Virus record (IMG/VR): IMGVR_UViG_3300031825_000060
Location: 1-29,354 of that record
Source of the DNA: a virus
Direction: 5' to 3' (one strand)
DNA: 29,354 nucleotides
Within the stretch, counting starts at the first letter, position 1. Every line of letters starts with the position of its first letter. Under the pieces are notes generated by a model, which was not told the DNA's origin, did no database searches, and worked only from the letters and a program-made list of their open reading frames with translations. The position numbers and the translations under genes are program-made. Shown piece by piece: positions 15,114 through 21,033 of this stretch.

Positions 15114-15206
15114 GTGCGGCGCGGCGAGGACCACGCCGACATGGCGCTGCTGCGCGCGAGCGCAGTCCTGAAAAACAACATGGAACGCAAGGGGACTCGG
15201 AGATGA
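15114..15206 (+). CDS. Possible very small basic protein
   Basis: 30 residues from a GTG immediately after the previous TAG: RRGEDHADMALLRASAVLKNNMERKGTRR. It forms one amphipathic, strongly charged helix, and its stop overlaps the next ATG (ATGA). The filled spacing and coupling suggest translation, but a stretch this short could be open by chance. Confidence 0.35.
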   Translation: MRRGEDHADMALLRASAVLKNNMERKGTRR

Positions 15207-15454
15207 ACAGGCAGATGTTCGTGGTGCTGACCGCATCGCGCGTGGAGACGGGGCCGGTGGAGAGCGTGGCGGGTGCGCTGCAGCAGGAGACGCGGATGTT
15301 CGACGGCGAGCAGTGCATCTGCGTGCTGCTGGTGACCTTTCCCCCGGGCAGCCCGGAGTGGATGAAGTGGACCGTGGCCCGCACGCTGGACGGCATGCCC
15401 GCCGGCCGCGATGGCGCGACTGCATCGGCCCCGCTCGTCCACCACCCGATATGA
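15203..15454 (+). CDS. Small phage protein of unknown function
   Basis: 83 residues; ATGA overlap with the preceding short frame, and GGGGAC/GGAG sequence upstream at 15191-15202. Mixed alpha/beta: NRQMFVVLTASRVETGPVESVAGALQQETRMFDGEQCICVLLVTFPPGSPEWMKWTVARTL (read in pieces). No recognised domain. Confidence 0.55.
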   Translation: MNRQMFVVLTASRVETGPVESVAGALQQETRMFDGEQCICVLLVTFPPGSPEWMKWTVARTLDGMPAGRDGATASAPLVHHPI

Positions 15455-15897
15455 GCCAGGGCCAAAGAAGCCTGGCGGCGCGGCTGACGGATGCCCTCAT
15501 CGATGGCGGCACCTGGATGAGCCGCGACGAGCTGCAGGCAGCGCAGGAGTGCAGCCCCGTGGCCCTGGAGGACGCGCTGGCCGATCTGGTGATCGCCAGG
15601 GTGGCGGATTACCGGGAGAACGTGGGTTACCGCCTGGCCGCAACCAACGTGTGCCGCAGCACCGCGCAGCTGATGCGCCGCGATGGAAAGCGCGTGGCGG
15701 TGGTGGGCGGCCCCAACAAGGACGGCTACCGCGTGGGCGTGGCCGAAGACAGGGCCGATATCGGCCTGGTGATGTACGAGCTGGCGCTGCCCCTGCCGGA
15801 GGCCGGCGAGGACGCCCTTCAGGCGCATCTGGCGCAGGTGGGCGGGGTGATCGAGTTTTTAAATTCACGAGGAGGTGGTGATGGAACGACTGTTTGA
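15451..15897 (+). CDS. Probable winged-helix-like phage protein
   Basis: 148 residues; ATGA overlap with the previous stop. The first half reads as a winged helix: RSLAARLTDALIDGGTWMSRDELQAAQECSPVALEDALADLVIARVADYRENVGYRLA, with a helix-turn-helix (RDELQAAQECSPVALEDALADLV) and a wing (VADYRENVGYRLA). The second half (STAQLMRRDGKRVAVVGGPNKDGYRVGVAEDRADIGLVMYELALPLP) is of unknown fold. It may bind DNA in replication or control. The call is by pattern only. Confidence 0.5.
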   Translation: MSQGQRSLAARLTDALIDGGTWMSRDELQAAQECSPVALEDALADLVIARVADYRENVGYRLAATNVCRSTAQLMRRDGKRVAVVGGPNKDGYRVGVAEDRADIGLVMYELALPLPEAGEDALQAHLAQVGGVIEFLNSRGGGDGTTV

Positions 15898-16348
15898 GAG
15901 CGCGGCGCCCCAGGCGTCCGCAGGCCTTGCCGGCGAGTCGGCGGTCCAGGCGCAGCTGAACGATGTGCTGCTGGCCTATTACGCCGCCCTGGCGCCCACG
16001 CATGACGCGGGCCAGACGCGAGCGGGCTGGCTGGCTGCCTTTGCCCTGGCGGCGCTGCAACGGCACACCTGGCGCCCGGCCAGCGCGCCGCCGGAGGCCC
16101 TGCCGCATGGCCCGCATTACCCGGTGACGGTGCTGGGCGTGATCGACGATCCGCGCTTCCGCATTAACGGCGATGAGCCGTTCGTGGACACGGTCAGCTG
16201 GTGGCCGGCCGCGCAGAAGTGGACCGTGACGCACCAGGTGCGTTCGGACGCCGATGCCGAGGATTACCCGTGCCGGGTGATCGCCTGGCAGCCGATGCTG
16301 GAGCTGCCTGCGCCGTGGAGCGACCTGTGGCGGGGGGCGCGGCCATGA
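15881..16348 (+). CDS. Phage protein of unknown function
   Basis: 155 residues from the ATG at 15881, which has GGAGG at 15871-15875; GTG codons at 15875 and 15878 are less likely because they fall on the ribosome site. It overlaps the upstream gene by 17 bases. The N-terminal half is helical (QAQLNDVLLAYYAALAPTHDAGQTRAGWLAAFALAALQRHTW). The C-terminal half has VDTVSWWPAAQKWTVTHQ and VIAWQPMLELPAPW, similar in style to DUF551-like 'VIAWmPLPePP' endings common in small phage proteins. Function unknown. Confidence 0.55.
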   Translation: MERLFESAAPQASAGLAGESAVQAQLNDVLLAYYAALAPTHDAGQTRAGWLAAFALAALQRHTWRPASAPPEALPHGPHYPVTVLGVIDDPRFRINGDEPFVDTVSWWPAAQKWTVTHQVRSDADAEDYPCRVIAWQPMLELPAPWSDLWRGARP

Positions 16349-16674
16349 ATTGCAAGCCGAATCAGCGGGCATGGATCGACGTCCCCCGCACCCCCCAGAC
16401 GATTGCCCTGGGCATCGACCAGATCCACGGGCACGTGGTGGAAACGAAGTTCCTGCATCCGGATTCGCCGGGCGGCGAGCCGCAGTGGATCGTGGAGCCG
16501 CCGCAGTCGTGCACGGTGCCGCGGGACGTGCACGGGCGCAATGCGTCGGTGGCCGCGGGCACCGTGATGAAGCTCCTCGGCATCCCCGACAGCTACCTGC
16601 GGCCGTTCGACGACTTGCCGCCCGAGGAGCTGCGGCACCTGCAGGAGGAGCTGCAGCGGGAGTTGACGTCGTGA
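16345..16674 (+). CDS. Small phage protein of unknown function
   Basis: 109 residues, ATGA overlap with the previous stop. Visible parts are WIDVPRTPQTIALGIDQIHGHVVETKF, a proline/glycine-rich middle, and a helical end (DLPPEELRHLQEELQRELTS). No family recognised; coupling on both sides supports it. Confidence 0.55.
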   Translation: MNCKPNQRAWIDVPRTPQTIALGIDQIHGHVVETKFLHPDSPGGEPQWIVEPPQSCTVPRDVHGRNASVAAGTVMKLLGIPDSYLRPFDDLPPEELRHLQEELQRELTS

Positions 16675-17144
16675 TGCCGCGCGGTTCCCTGTTGCACCCG
16701 GACCCGAGCGACCTGACCAGGCACATCTGCATCGGCTGCGGCTGCACGGACGACTGTGCTTGCGAGGGCGGCTGCAGCTGGCGCGTGCAGAACGTCGGGG
16801 TAGGCGTTTGCAGTAGGTGCGAGCACGCCATGCCAGCTTGGGCCCAGGGCGCGCGCCTGGCCGGCTGGTGCCCGGAGCCCGCGCCGGCGCAGCTGCTCGA
16901 GGTGCGCGTGGACGGCGAGCGCTTGAGTGAATACCACGCCGGCCGCGGCCAGCCTCCGGGAATGTACTTCGAGGTCAATTACGAAGCCGCGACGCTGCGG
17001 ATCGTCGACGAGCAAGGGCAGCCAGTCGTCGGCGGCCGCGGTGAGCTGATGGTGAAGCGCGGCCAGCAGCTGAAGACCAAGCGCGGCCGCCAGCGTGCCA
17101 AGGCGGCCAAGAAGGCGCGCCAGGCAGCGCGGAGGCTGTCATGA
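16674..17144 (+). CDS. Cysteine-rich, probably zinc-binding phage protein
   Basis: 156 residues from the ATG at 16674 (a GTG at 16671 is the alternative). Residues ~18-48 hold a dense cysteine set, HICIGCGCTDDCACEGGCSW followed by CSRC, with eight Cys that could bind one or two zinc ions. The middle is beta-rich (QLLEVRVDGERLSEY ... YFEVNYEAATLRIVDEQG). The C-terminus is highly basic (KRGQQLKTKRGRQRAKAAKKARQAARR) and would bind nucleic acid. Cys cluster plus basic tail suggests a DNA- or RNA-binding protein. The precise family is unknown. Confidence 0.6.
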   Translation: MPRGSLLHPDPSDLTRHICIGCGCTDDCACEGGCSWRVQNVGVGVCSRCEHAMPAWAQGARLAGWCPEPAPAQLLEVRVDGERLSEYHAGRGQPPGMYFEVNYEAATLRIVDEQGQPVVGGRGELMVKRGQQLKTKRGRQRAKAAKKARQAARRLS

Positions 17145-17911
17145 ACCCCAGCTGCTCTCAAGAGCTGCGGGCGAGAGGCCTTCGTCCGGCCGCCGAGCTG
17201 GCCGCGCAGCGCGCACACGGTGATCGACTTCGCTATCTCGCGGGCTGCCGGTGCGCAGACTGCCGGCGGGCAAACACGCAATACGAGAGCGTGCGCGCCG
17301 CTGCGCGCAAGGCCGGCGACTGGAATGGCATCGTGCCGGCGCTGCGCGCGCAGGCGCACATTGCTGCGCTCTCTAAGGCCGGAGTGGGGCGGCGGCAGGT
17401 CGCCGACGCCGCTGGAGTGTCCGAGTCGGTCATCGGGATGATCATCGGCGGCACGCGCAAGAACATCCGCGCGCGCGCCGAACGGGCAATTCTTGCCGTC
17501 ACTCCCCAGGCGGCGGCCGATCGCGCGCTGATCGATGCCGCGCCGACGTGGAAGTTGATCGACGCGCTCCTCTCCTGGGGCTACACGAAGGCCCACCTGG
17601 CCCGGGAGCTGGGGTACGAGCGTGCCGCGCTGCAGCTGAATCGAAACCAGTGCACGGCCCGAAACGCGCACGAGGTGCAAAAGCTGCACGCGCGGCTGCG
17701 TCGGGTGCCCTACGAGAAGACCGCGAGGCTGATCGCGGATCTGCGCGACGAGGGATACCGGCAACAGCGGATTGAGGAGATGGTGCTGGAGCTTGCCGCG
17801 CGCGATGGCCAGCCCGCGCCGGACCTGACGGTTCATCGGGGGTTCATCAGCGCCGCGGCAGCCGCGCTCTTCCAGCGCCTGCACGAGGAAGTCATGGAGG
17901 TGCCCGCCTGA
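17141..17911 (+). CDS. HTH protein with an N-terminal Cys motif
   Basis: 256 residues, ATGA overlap with the previous stop. AAQRAHGDRLRYLAGCRCADCRRANTQYE (residues ~21-48, in pieces) is a short Cys motif (CRCADCRRAN) that occurs in many actinophage and some proteobacterial phage regulators, there usually followed by an HTH. Here the HTH is residues ~77-105: HIAALSKAGVGRRQVADAAGVSESVIGMIIGGTRKNI. The C-terminal half has a second HTH-like segment (LIDALLSWGYTKAHLARELGYERAAL) and ends helical. A role as transcription regulator in the early operon is likely. Target sites are unknown. Confidence 0.65.
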   Translation: MNPSCSQELRARGLRPAAELAAQRAHGDRLRYLAGCRCADCRRANTQYESVRAAARKAGDWNGIVPALRAQAHIAALSKAGVGRRQVADAAGVSESVIGMIIGGTRKNIRARAERAILAVTPQAAADRALIDAAPTWKLIDALLSWGYTKAHLARELGYERAALQLNRNQCTARNAHEVQKLHARLRRVPYEKTARLIADLRDEGYRQQRIEEMVLELAARDGQPAPDLTVHRGFISAAAAALFQRLHEEVMEVPA

Positions 17912-18222
17912 TGGACGCGACCTACTGGCAAGACAGGTGCCAGGCCGCCGAGCGCGCGCTGCAGCTCGCGCGCAGCGGCCTGCAGCTGAGCGCGCAGCGC
18001 AAGTGCGTGCTGGAGCTGCTGGCCGACTTGAAGGCCGACGCCCACGCCGACACGCATCGCATCGCCGGTTTGCTGGGCTGCCGGGTCCAGCGTGCCCACA
18101 CGCTTCTCAGGACGATGGAGGGCCTGGGGCTGGTGGAGCGCGACAAGGGCCGCGTGGGGCGCCACGGCTTCCCCTCGGGCTGGCGGCTGGGCTACATGGT
18201 GCAGGTGGAGCCGACCGAATGA
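17911..18222 (+). CDS. Winged-helix DNA-binding protein
   Basis: 103 residues; the ATG overlaps the previous stop (TGATGG). After a helical lead, residues ~31-90 read as a winged helix: KCVLELLADLKADAHADTHRIAGLLGCRVQRAHTLLRTMEGLGLVERDKGRVGRHGFPSGWRLG. HRIAGLLGCRVQRAHTLLRTM is the helix-turn-helix and VERDKGRVGRHGFPSGWRL the wing. It would bind DNA as a regulator or replication helper. The pattern is of the general MarR/replication-protein wHTH type; the exact family is not clear. Confidence 0.6.
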   Translation: MDATYWQDRCQAAERALQLARSGLQLSAQRKCVLELLADLKADAHADTHRIAGLLGCRVQRAHTLLRTMEGLGLVERDKGRVGRHGFPSGWRLGYMVQVEPTE

Positions 18223-18497
18223 CGGCGCCGCTGCTGCTCCAGATCTGCGCCTCGTGCTTCGCCCTGGTCGGCGCCTGGCTGCTGCGCAAGCCCGGGCGCT
18301 GGGCGCCCTGGGGCTTTGTGACCTGGCTGGTGAGCAACCCGGCCGCGATGGCGTTCATGGCCCTGCAAGGCCATTGGCTGTTCTTCCTGCAGCACCTGGT
18401 GTTTTTCATTTTCGCGGTCGAGAGCGTGTGGAACTGGCTCGTGGAACCGCGGCTTCAACAAACCGAGGAGAGATTTCGTGTCGAACAAAGTGAATAA
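18219..18497 (+). CDS. Small membrane protein, PnuC-like topology fragment
   Basis: 92 residues, ATGA overlap with the previous stop. Three membrane segments: residues 3-21 (PLLLQICASCFALVGAWLL), 29-49 (PWGFVTWLVSNPAAMAFMALQG) and 51-72 (HWLFFLQHLVFFIFAVESVWNW). The W-G-F..WL.SNP.....A....H.LF..Q..F..... pattern is seen in small phage membrane proteins distantly like the PnuC/MtN3 half-repeat. Function in the phage is unknown. It overlaps the next gene by 20 bases. Confidence 0.6.
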   Translation: MTAPLLLQICASCFALVGAWLLRKPGRWAPWGFVTWLVSNPAAMAFMALQGHWLFFLQHLVFFIFAVESVWNWLVEPRLQQTEERFRVEQSE

Positions 18498-19167
18498 CGC
18501 GGCCATCACGGCGTACCCGCTTCAGTGGCCCGCAGGCTGGAGGCGCACCGAGGAGGGATTACGCGAGCACGCGCGGTTCGGCAAGGCCAGCCGGAACGAA
18601 GGCTACGGCGACAGCAAGCGCTGGGTGCCAGGCCGCGACCTGACCATCTTCGAGGGCATCGGCCGCGTTCTGGCCGAGCTCAAGAAGATGGGGCTCGGAC
18701 GCGATGACGTCGTGATCTCCACGAACCTGCGGCTTCGCCTGGACGGCCTGCCGCGGAGCGACCAGCGTGAACCCCAAGATTCGGGCGCGGCCGTCTACTG
18801 GGAAGACTCGGCGCAAGGGCGCAAGGTGATGGCGATTGACCTGTACGACCGCGTGGCCGACAACCTTGCGGCTGTTGCCGCCACCTTGGAGGCGATGCGC
18901 TCGATCAAGCGGCACGGGGGCGCCGCGATCCTCGAGCGCGCGTTCACCGGCTTCATCGCGCTGCCGCCGCCGATCGCGTCGGGGATGAAGCGCGACTGGT
19001 GGGCGGTGCTGGACTGCAGCCCGAACAGCGGCCGCGAAATCATCGAGCACGCATACAGGCGCCTGGCCAGCCGCTACCACCCGGACAAGGAAGGTGGCGA
19101 TCAGGCCAAGATGGCGGAGCTGAACGCGGCACGCGCCGAGGCGCTGGGGGAGGTGGGCAATGTCTGA
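18478..19167 (+). CDS. J-domain (DnaJ-like) phage protein
   Basis: 229 residues from the GTG at 18478, with GAGGAGA 8 bases upstream. The N-terminus (AITAYPLQWPAGWRRTEE) is a lead shared by a known group of phage J-domain proteins. The middle is of unknown fold (LTIFEGIGRVLAELKKMGLGRDDVVISTNL). The C-terminal ~60 residues are a J-domain: WWAVLDCSPNSGREIIEHAYRRLASRYHPDKEGGDQAKMAELNAA, with the HPD triad needed to stimulate Hsp70 ATPase intact in SRYHPDK. The protein could recruit host DnaK to a phage process such as replication complex remodelling, as lambda does through DnaJ. The J-domain is sure; the phage role is inferred. Confidence 0.82.
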   Translation: MSNKVNNAAITAYPLQWPAGWRRTEEGLREHARFGKASRNEGYGDSKRWVPGRDLTIFEGIGRVLAELKKMGLGRDDVVISTNLRLRLDGLPRSDQREPQDSGAAVYWEDSAQGRKVMAIDLYDRVADNLAAVAATLEAMRSIKRHGGAAILERAFTGFIALPPPIASGMKRDWWAVLDCSPNSGREIIEHAYRRLASRYHPDKEGGDQAKMAELNAARAEALGEVGNV

Positions 19168-19450
19168 GATCAGGCCGGCACCCTACCAGCTCACCCCGCA
19201 TGCCAGCAAGAACAACGCGTTCTGCTGGCTGACGTGGGAGCCGCAGATCCGCTGGCGCGGCAGCAAGGACGAGGTCGAGGCGCAGAACAAGCGCGCCCGC
19301 GGCATCGAACAACAGCGCGCGGCCGGCGTCGACCCGCTGCACATCGCCGGCCTGCGCAGCAAGACCGTGCTGGACCCGGCGCGCTTTGCCCTGCCAGGCA
19401 TGACCCGCACGCCCTGGGCCAAGGGCCTTCCGGGGGCGCGCCGTGCTTGA
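19160..19450 (+). CDS. Small phage protein of unknown function
   Basis: 96 residues; starts inside the end of the J-domain gene (8-base overlap). Readable parts are PAPYQLTPHASKNNAFCWLTWEPQIRWRGSKDEVEAQNKRARGIEQQ and a basic, proline/glycine-rich end. No domain recognised. Supported by operon overlap on both sides. Confidence 0.5.
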   Translation: MSEIRPAPYQLTPHASKNNAFCWLTWEPQIRWRGSKDEVEAQNKRARGIEQQRAAGVDPLHIAGLRSKTVLDPARFALPGMTRTPWAKGLPGARRA

Positions 19451-19781
19451 GGTCACGTCCGAACAAACCATGACCCAGGATGGCCTGGAAATGCACGCGG
19501 ACCTGCCCGGCGAGCAATGGACGCCGTCCAACTCCGATGTTGGCCACGGCTTCATCGGGGACTGGTGTGGGCATTGCGCACGTGACAAGGTGGCCAACGG
19601 CTCTATCCATCAAGACGCCGCGCAGCCGGAAGACCTATGCCCGATCCTGGGGGCGAGCTTTCGTGGCGAAGCACTCGAGTGGCGGCGCGTCGACGGCGAA
19701 GTGAAGTGCCTGAAGTTCGTCGACGCGTGCGATCCGGTACCCGCGGATCGCTGCCAGCACACGCTGGAACTGCCGCTATGA
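19443..19781 (+). CDS. Small phage protein of unknown function
   Basis: 112 residues from a GTG at 19443 overlapping the previous gene; an ATG at 19470 is a shorter option. Contains GFIGDWCGHCARDKVANG, a Cys-x2-Cys pair with a nearby His, and later DLCPILGASFRGEALEWRRVDGEVKCLKFVDACDPVPADRCQHTLELP. The six cysteines and the pattern 'C..C....' suggest a small zinc-binding protein of the kind often seen in phage early regions. No named family. Confidence 0.5.
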   Translation: MLEVTSEQTMTQDGLEMHADLPGEQWTPSNSDVGHGFIGDWCGHCARDKVANGSIHQDAAQPEDLCPILGASFRGEALEWRRVDGEVKCLKFVDACDPVPADRCQHTLELPL

Positions 19782-19791
19782 GGCCCACACG

Positions 19792-19842
19792 ATGAAAGCG
19801 CTATCCATCCTCCAGCCTTATCGGGTGGAGAAGTCGCGGTGA
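19792..19842 (+). pseudogene. 16-codon remnant resembling an ASCH-domain gene start
   Basis: The frame reads MKALSILQPYRVEKSR then stop. MKALS.RQPWAWLI.. is the usual beginning of phage ASCH-domain proteins (a PUA-like RNA-binding fold), so this looks like the first ten codons of such a gene fused by deletion to other sequence. Its stop overlaps the GTG start of the next gene (GTGA), so it may now serve only to couple translation. A chance resemblance cannot be excluded. Confidence 0.35.
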
Positions 19843-20243
19843 GCCGGTACTACGGGCCGATCGCCCGCATCGAGGGCGATCGCGAGCGGGAGCGCCGGCG
19901 CAAGGGGCGCGAAGCGGATCGCGAGCGCAAGCGCAAGGCTTGGCTGGCATCCCCGGCCGGCCAGGAACACCTGGCACGCAAGGCGCGGCGCCTGGAGCGG
20001 CAGAAGACCTGCTGCGTCTGCGGCACGCCGACGCCGCCCGCTGGCATCAGCGGCGCGGCGGGCTGCTGTAGCTGGGAGTGCGCCGCAGTGCACTGGCTGT
20101 ACCTGGACGAGCTCGAGCAGGCGCGGCGCGAGGGCATGCCGGTGGCCGAGTGGCGGGCGGGACCCGGCGCCGAGCACCATGCCGACTACCTGGACCGGAA
20201 GGCGCGGCGGGCGATTGCCGCGCAGGCGGTGGTCAAACCATGA
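19839..20243 (+). CDS. Basic coiled-coil protein with a Cys cluster
   Basis: 134 residues from the GTG at 19839. The first 60 residues are extremely charged (GDRERERRRKGREADRERKRKAW ... ARKARRLERQ), forming one long helix. Then comes a cysteine set, KTCCVCGTPTPP and AGCCSWECAAVHW, able to hold a zinc ion, and a helical end. It likely binds nucleic acid, judged from charge and the zinc-like motif. No family recognised. The next gene starts inside its stop. Confidence 0.55.
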   Translation: MSRYYGPIARIEGDRERERRRKGREADRERKRKAWLASPAGQEHLARKARRLERQKTCCVCGTPTPPAGISGAAGCCSWECAAVHWLYLDELEQARREGMPVAEWRAGPGAEHHADYLDRKARRAIAAQAVVKP

Positions 20244-20458
20244 AAACCCGCATCAAGGACATCCCCGGCCGCGGCTTCGGCTTCCAGTACACGGAGGCAC
20301 GCAATCACGCGACGGAGCGCGACTGGCACAGCGTAGGCGGGGACGCGTCCCCGGCGACGTGGGTGACGGCCGACCAACGCGATCGCGCCCGCGCGTGCTT
20401 CACAAACCGGCGTTCGGTGTCGGCCGCGCTGGCGGACATAAAGCGGGCGGGACTCTAA
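20240..20458 (+). CDS. Small phage protein of unknown function
   Basis: 72 residues; ATGA overlap with the previous stop and TAATG overlap with the next start. MKTRIKDIPGRGFGFQYTEARNHATERDWHSVGGDASPATWVTADQRDRARACFTNRRSVSAALADIKRAGL read in pieces shows no family, but the even amino-acid mix and the C-terminal helix support a real gene. Confidence 0.5.
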   Translation: MKTRIKDIPGRGFGFQYTEARNHATERDWHSVGGDASPATWVTADQRDRARACFTNRRSVSAALADIKRAGL

Positions 20459-20688
20459 TGGGATACATCAATCCGCTCCTGCGTCTACCAGCGGCCCGGC
20501 GACTGATAGCGCTGCCGGCCGAACAGCGTGAGCCCCTAGAGGCGCTGCTCCGCGAACTCCGCGCGGAAGCCGATCGTGAGGCTGAAAACGCCTGGCGCCG
20601 GCGAAAGGGGCCGATGGCCGCGTACTGGCGTGCGGTCGCGACCTACGCTAGGCATGTAGCTCACGTGCTGGCGAGGGGTTCTTCATGA
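20458..20688 (+). CDS. Small helical phage protein
   Basis: 76 residues; start coupled to the previous stop (TAATG). LLRLPAARRLIALPAEQREPLEALLRELRAEADREAENAWRRRKGPMAAYWRAVATYARHVAHVL (in pieces) is nearly all helix and strongly charged. No family recognised. The frame extends upstream to 20179 only as a shadow of the earlier gene. Confidence 0.5.
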   Translation: MGYINPLLRLPAARRLIALPAEQREPLEALLRELRAEADREAENAWRRRKGPMAAYWRAVATYARHVAHVLARGSS

Positions 20689-20972
20689 AGCCGCGCACCC
20701 GCACCTGCAAAGCCATCGGCTGTCAGCACGTGATCGGCCAAAAGCTGATGTGCCTGGACCACTGGCGCATGGTGCCGGCGCCGCTGCGGCGCGAGATCCT
20801 GGAGCTGCTCAAGCTGTCCAGGCGGGATGGCCCGTTCGCGGTGACGGCCGCGGGCGAGCACGTGGACGAGAAGTACGCGGACGCGGTCGCCCGGGCAGTG
20901 ACGGCCGTGCAGGAGAAGCAGGAGCGCAAGGTCGCGGCGATCGCCGGGCCGAGCGGCAGTTTGTTCACCTAA
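20685..20972 (+). CDS. Small phage protein with a Cys/His pair
   Basis: 95 residues; ATGA overlap with the previous stop. The beginning CKAIGCQHVIGQKLMCLDHWRMVPAPLRREI has Cys-x4-Cys ... Cys-x2-His, the pattern of a small zinc finger seen in phage proteins of this type ('C..H....R.MCR.HW..VP..LR..I'). The rest is helical. Likely a small nucleic-acid- or protein-binding helper. It is the last gene before a 61-base gap and the primase. Confidence 0.55.
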   Translation: MKPRTRTCKAIGCQHVIGQKLMCLDHWRMVPAPLRREILELLKLSRRDGPFAVTAAGEHVDEKYADAVARAVTAVQEKQERKVAAIAGPSGSLFT

Positions 20973-21033
20973 GGCGTGGGCCCGGCCCGCACGCGGCTGG
21001 CGTGCACAGCCATCAAAAGAATAGCAATTCGCA

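Noticed and set aside
16424-16432. A further ATCCACGGG site in the early operon
   Set aside because: It is a single copy inside a coding frame, lacks the final T/C context and is far from the array, so it is taken as chance.
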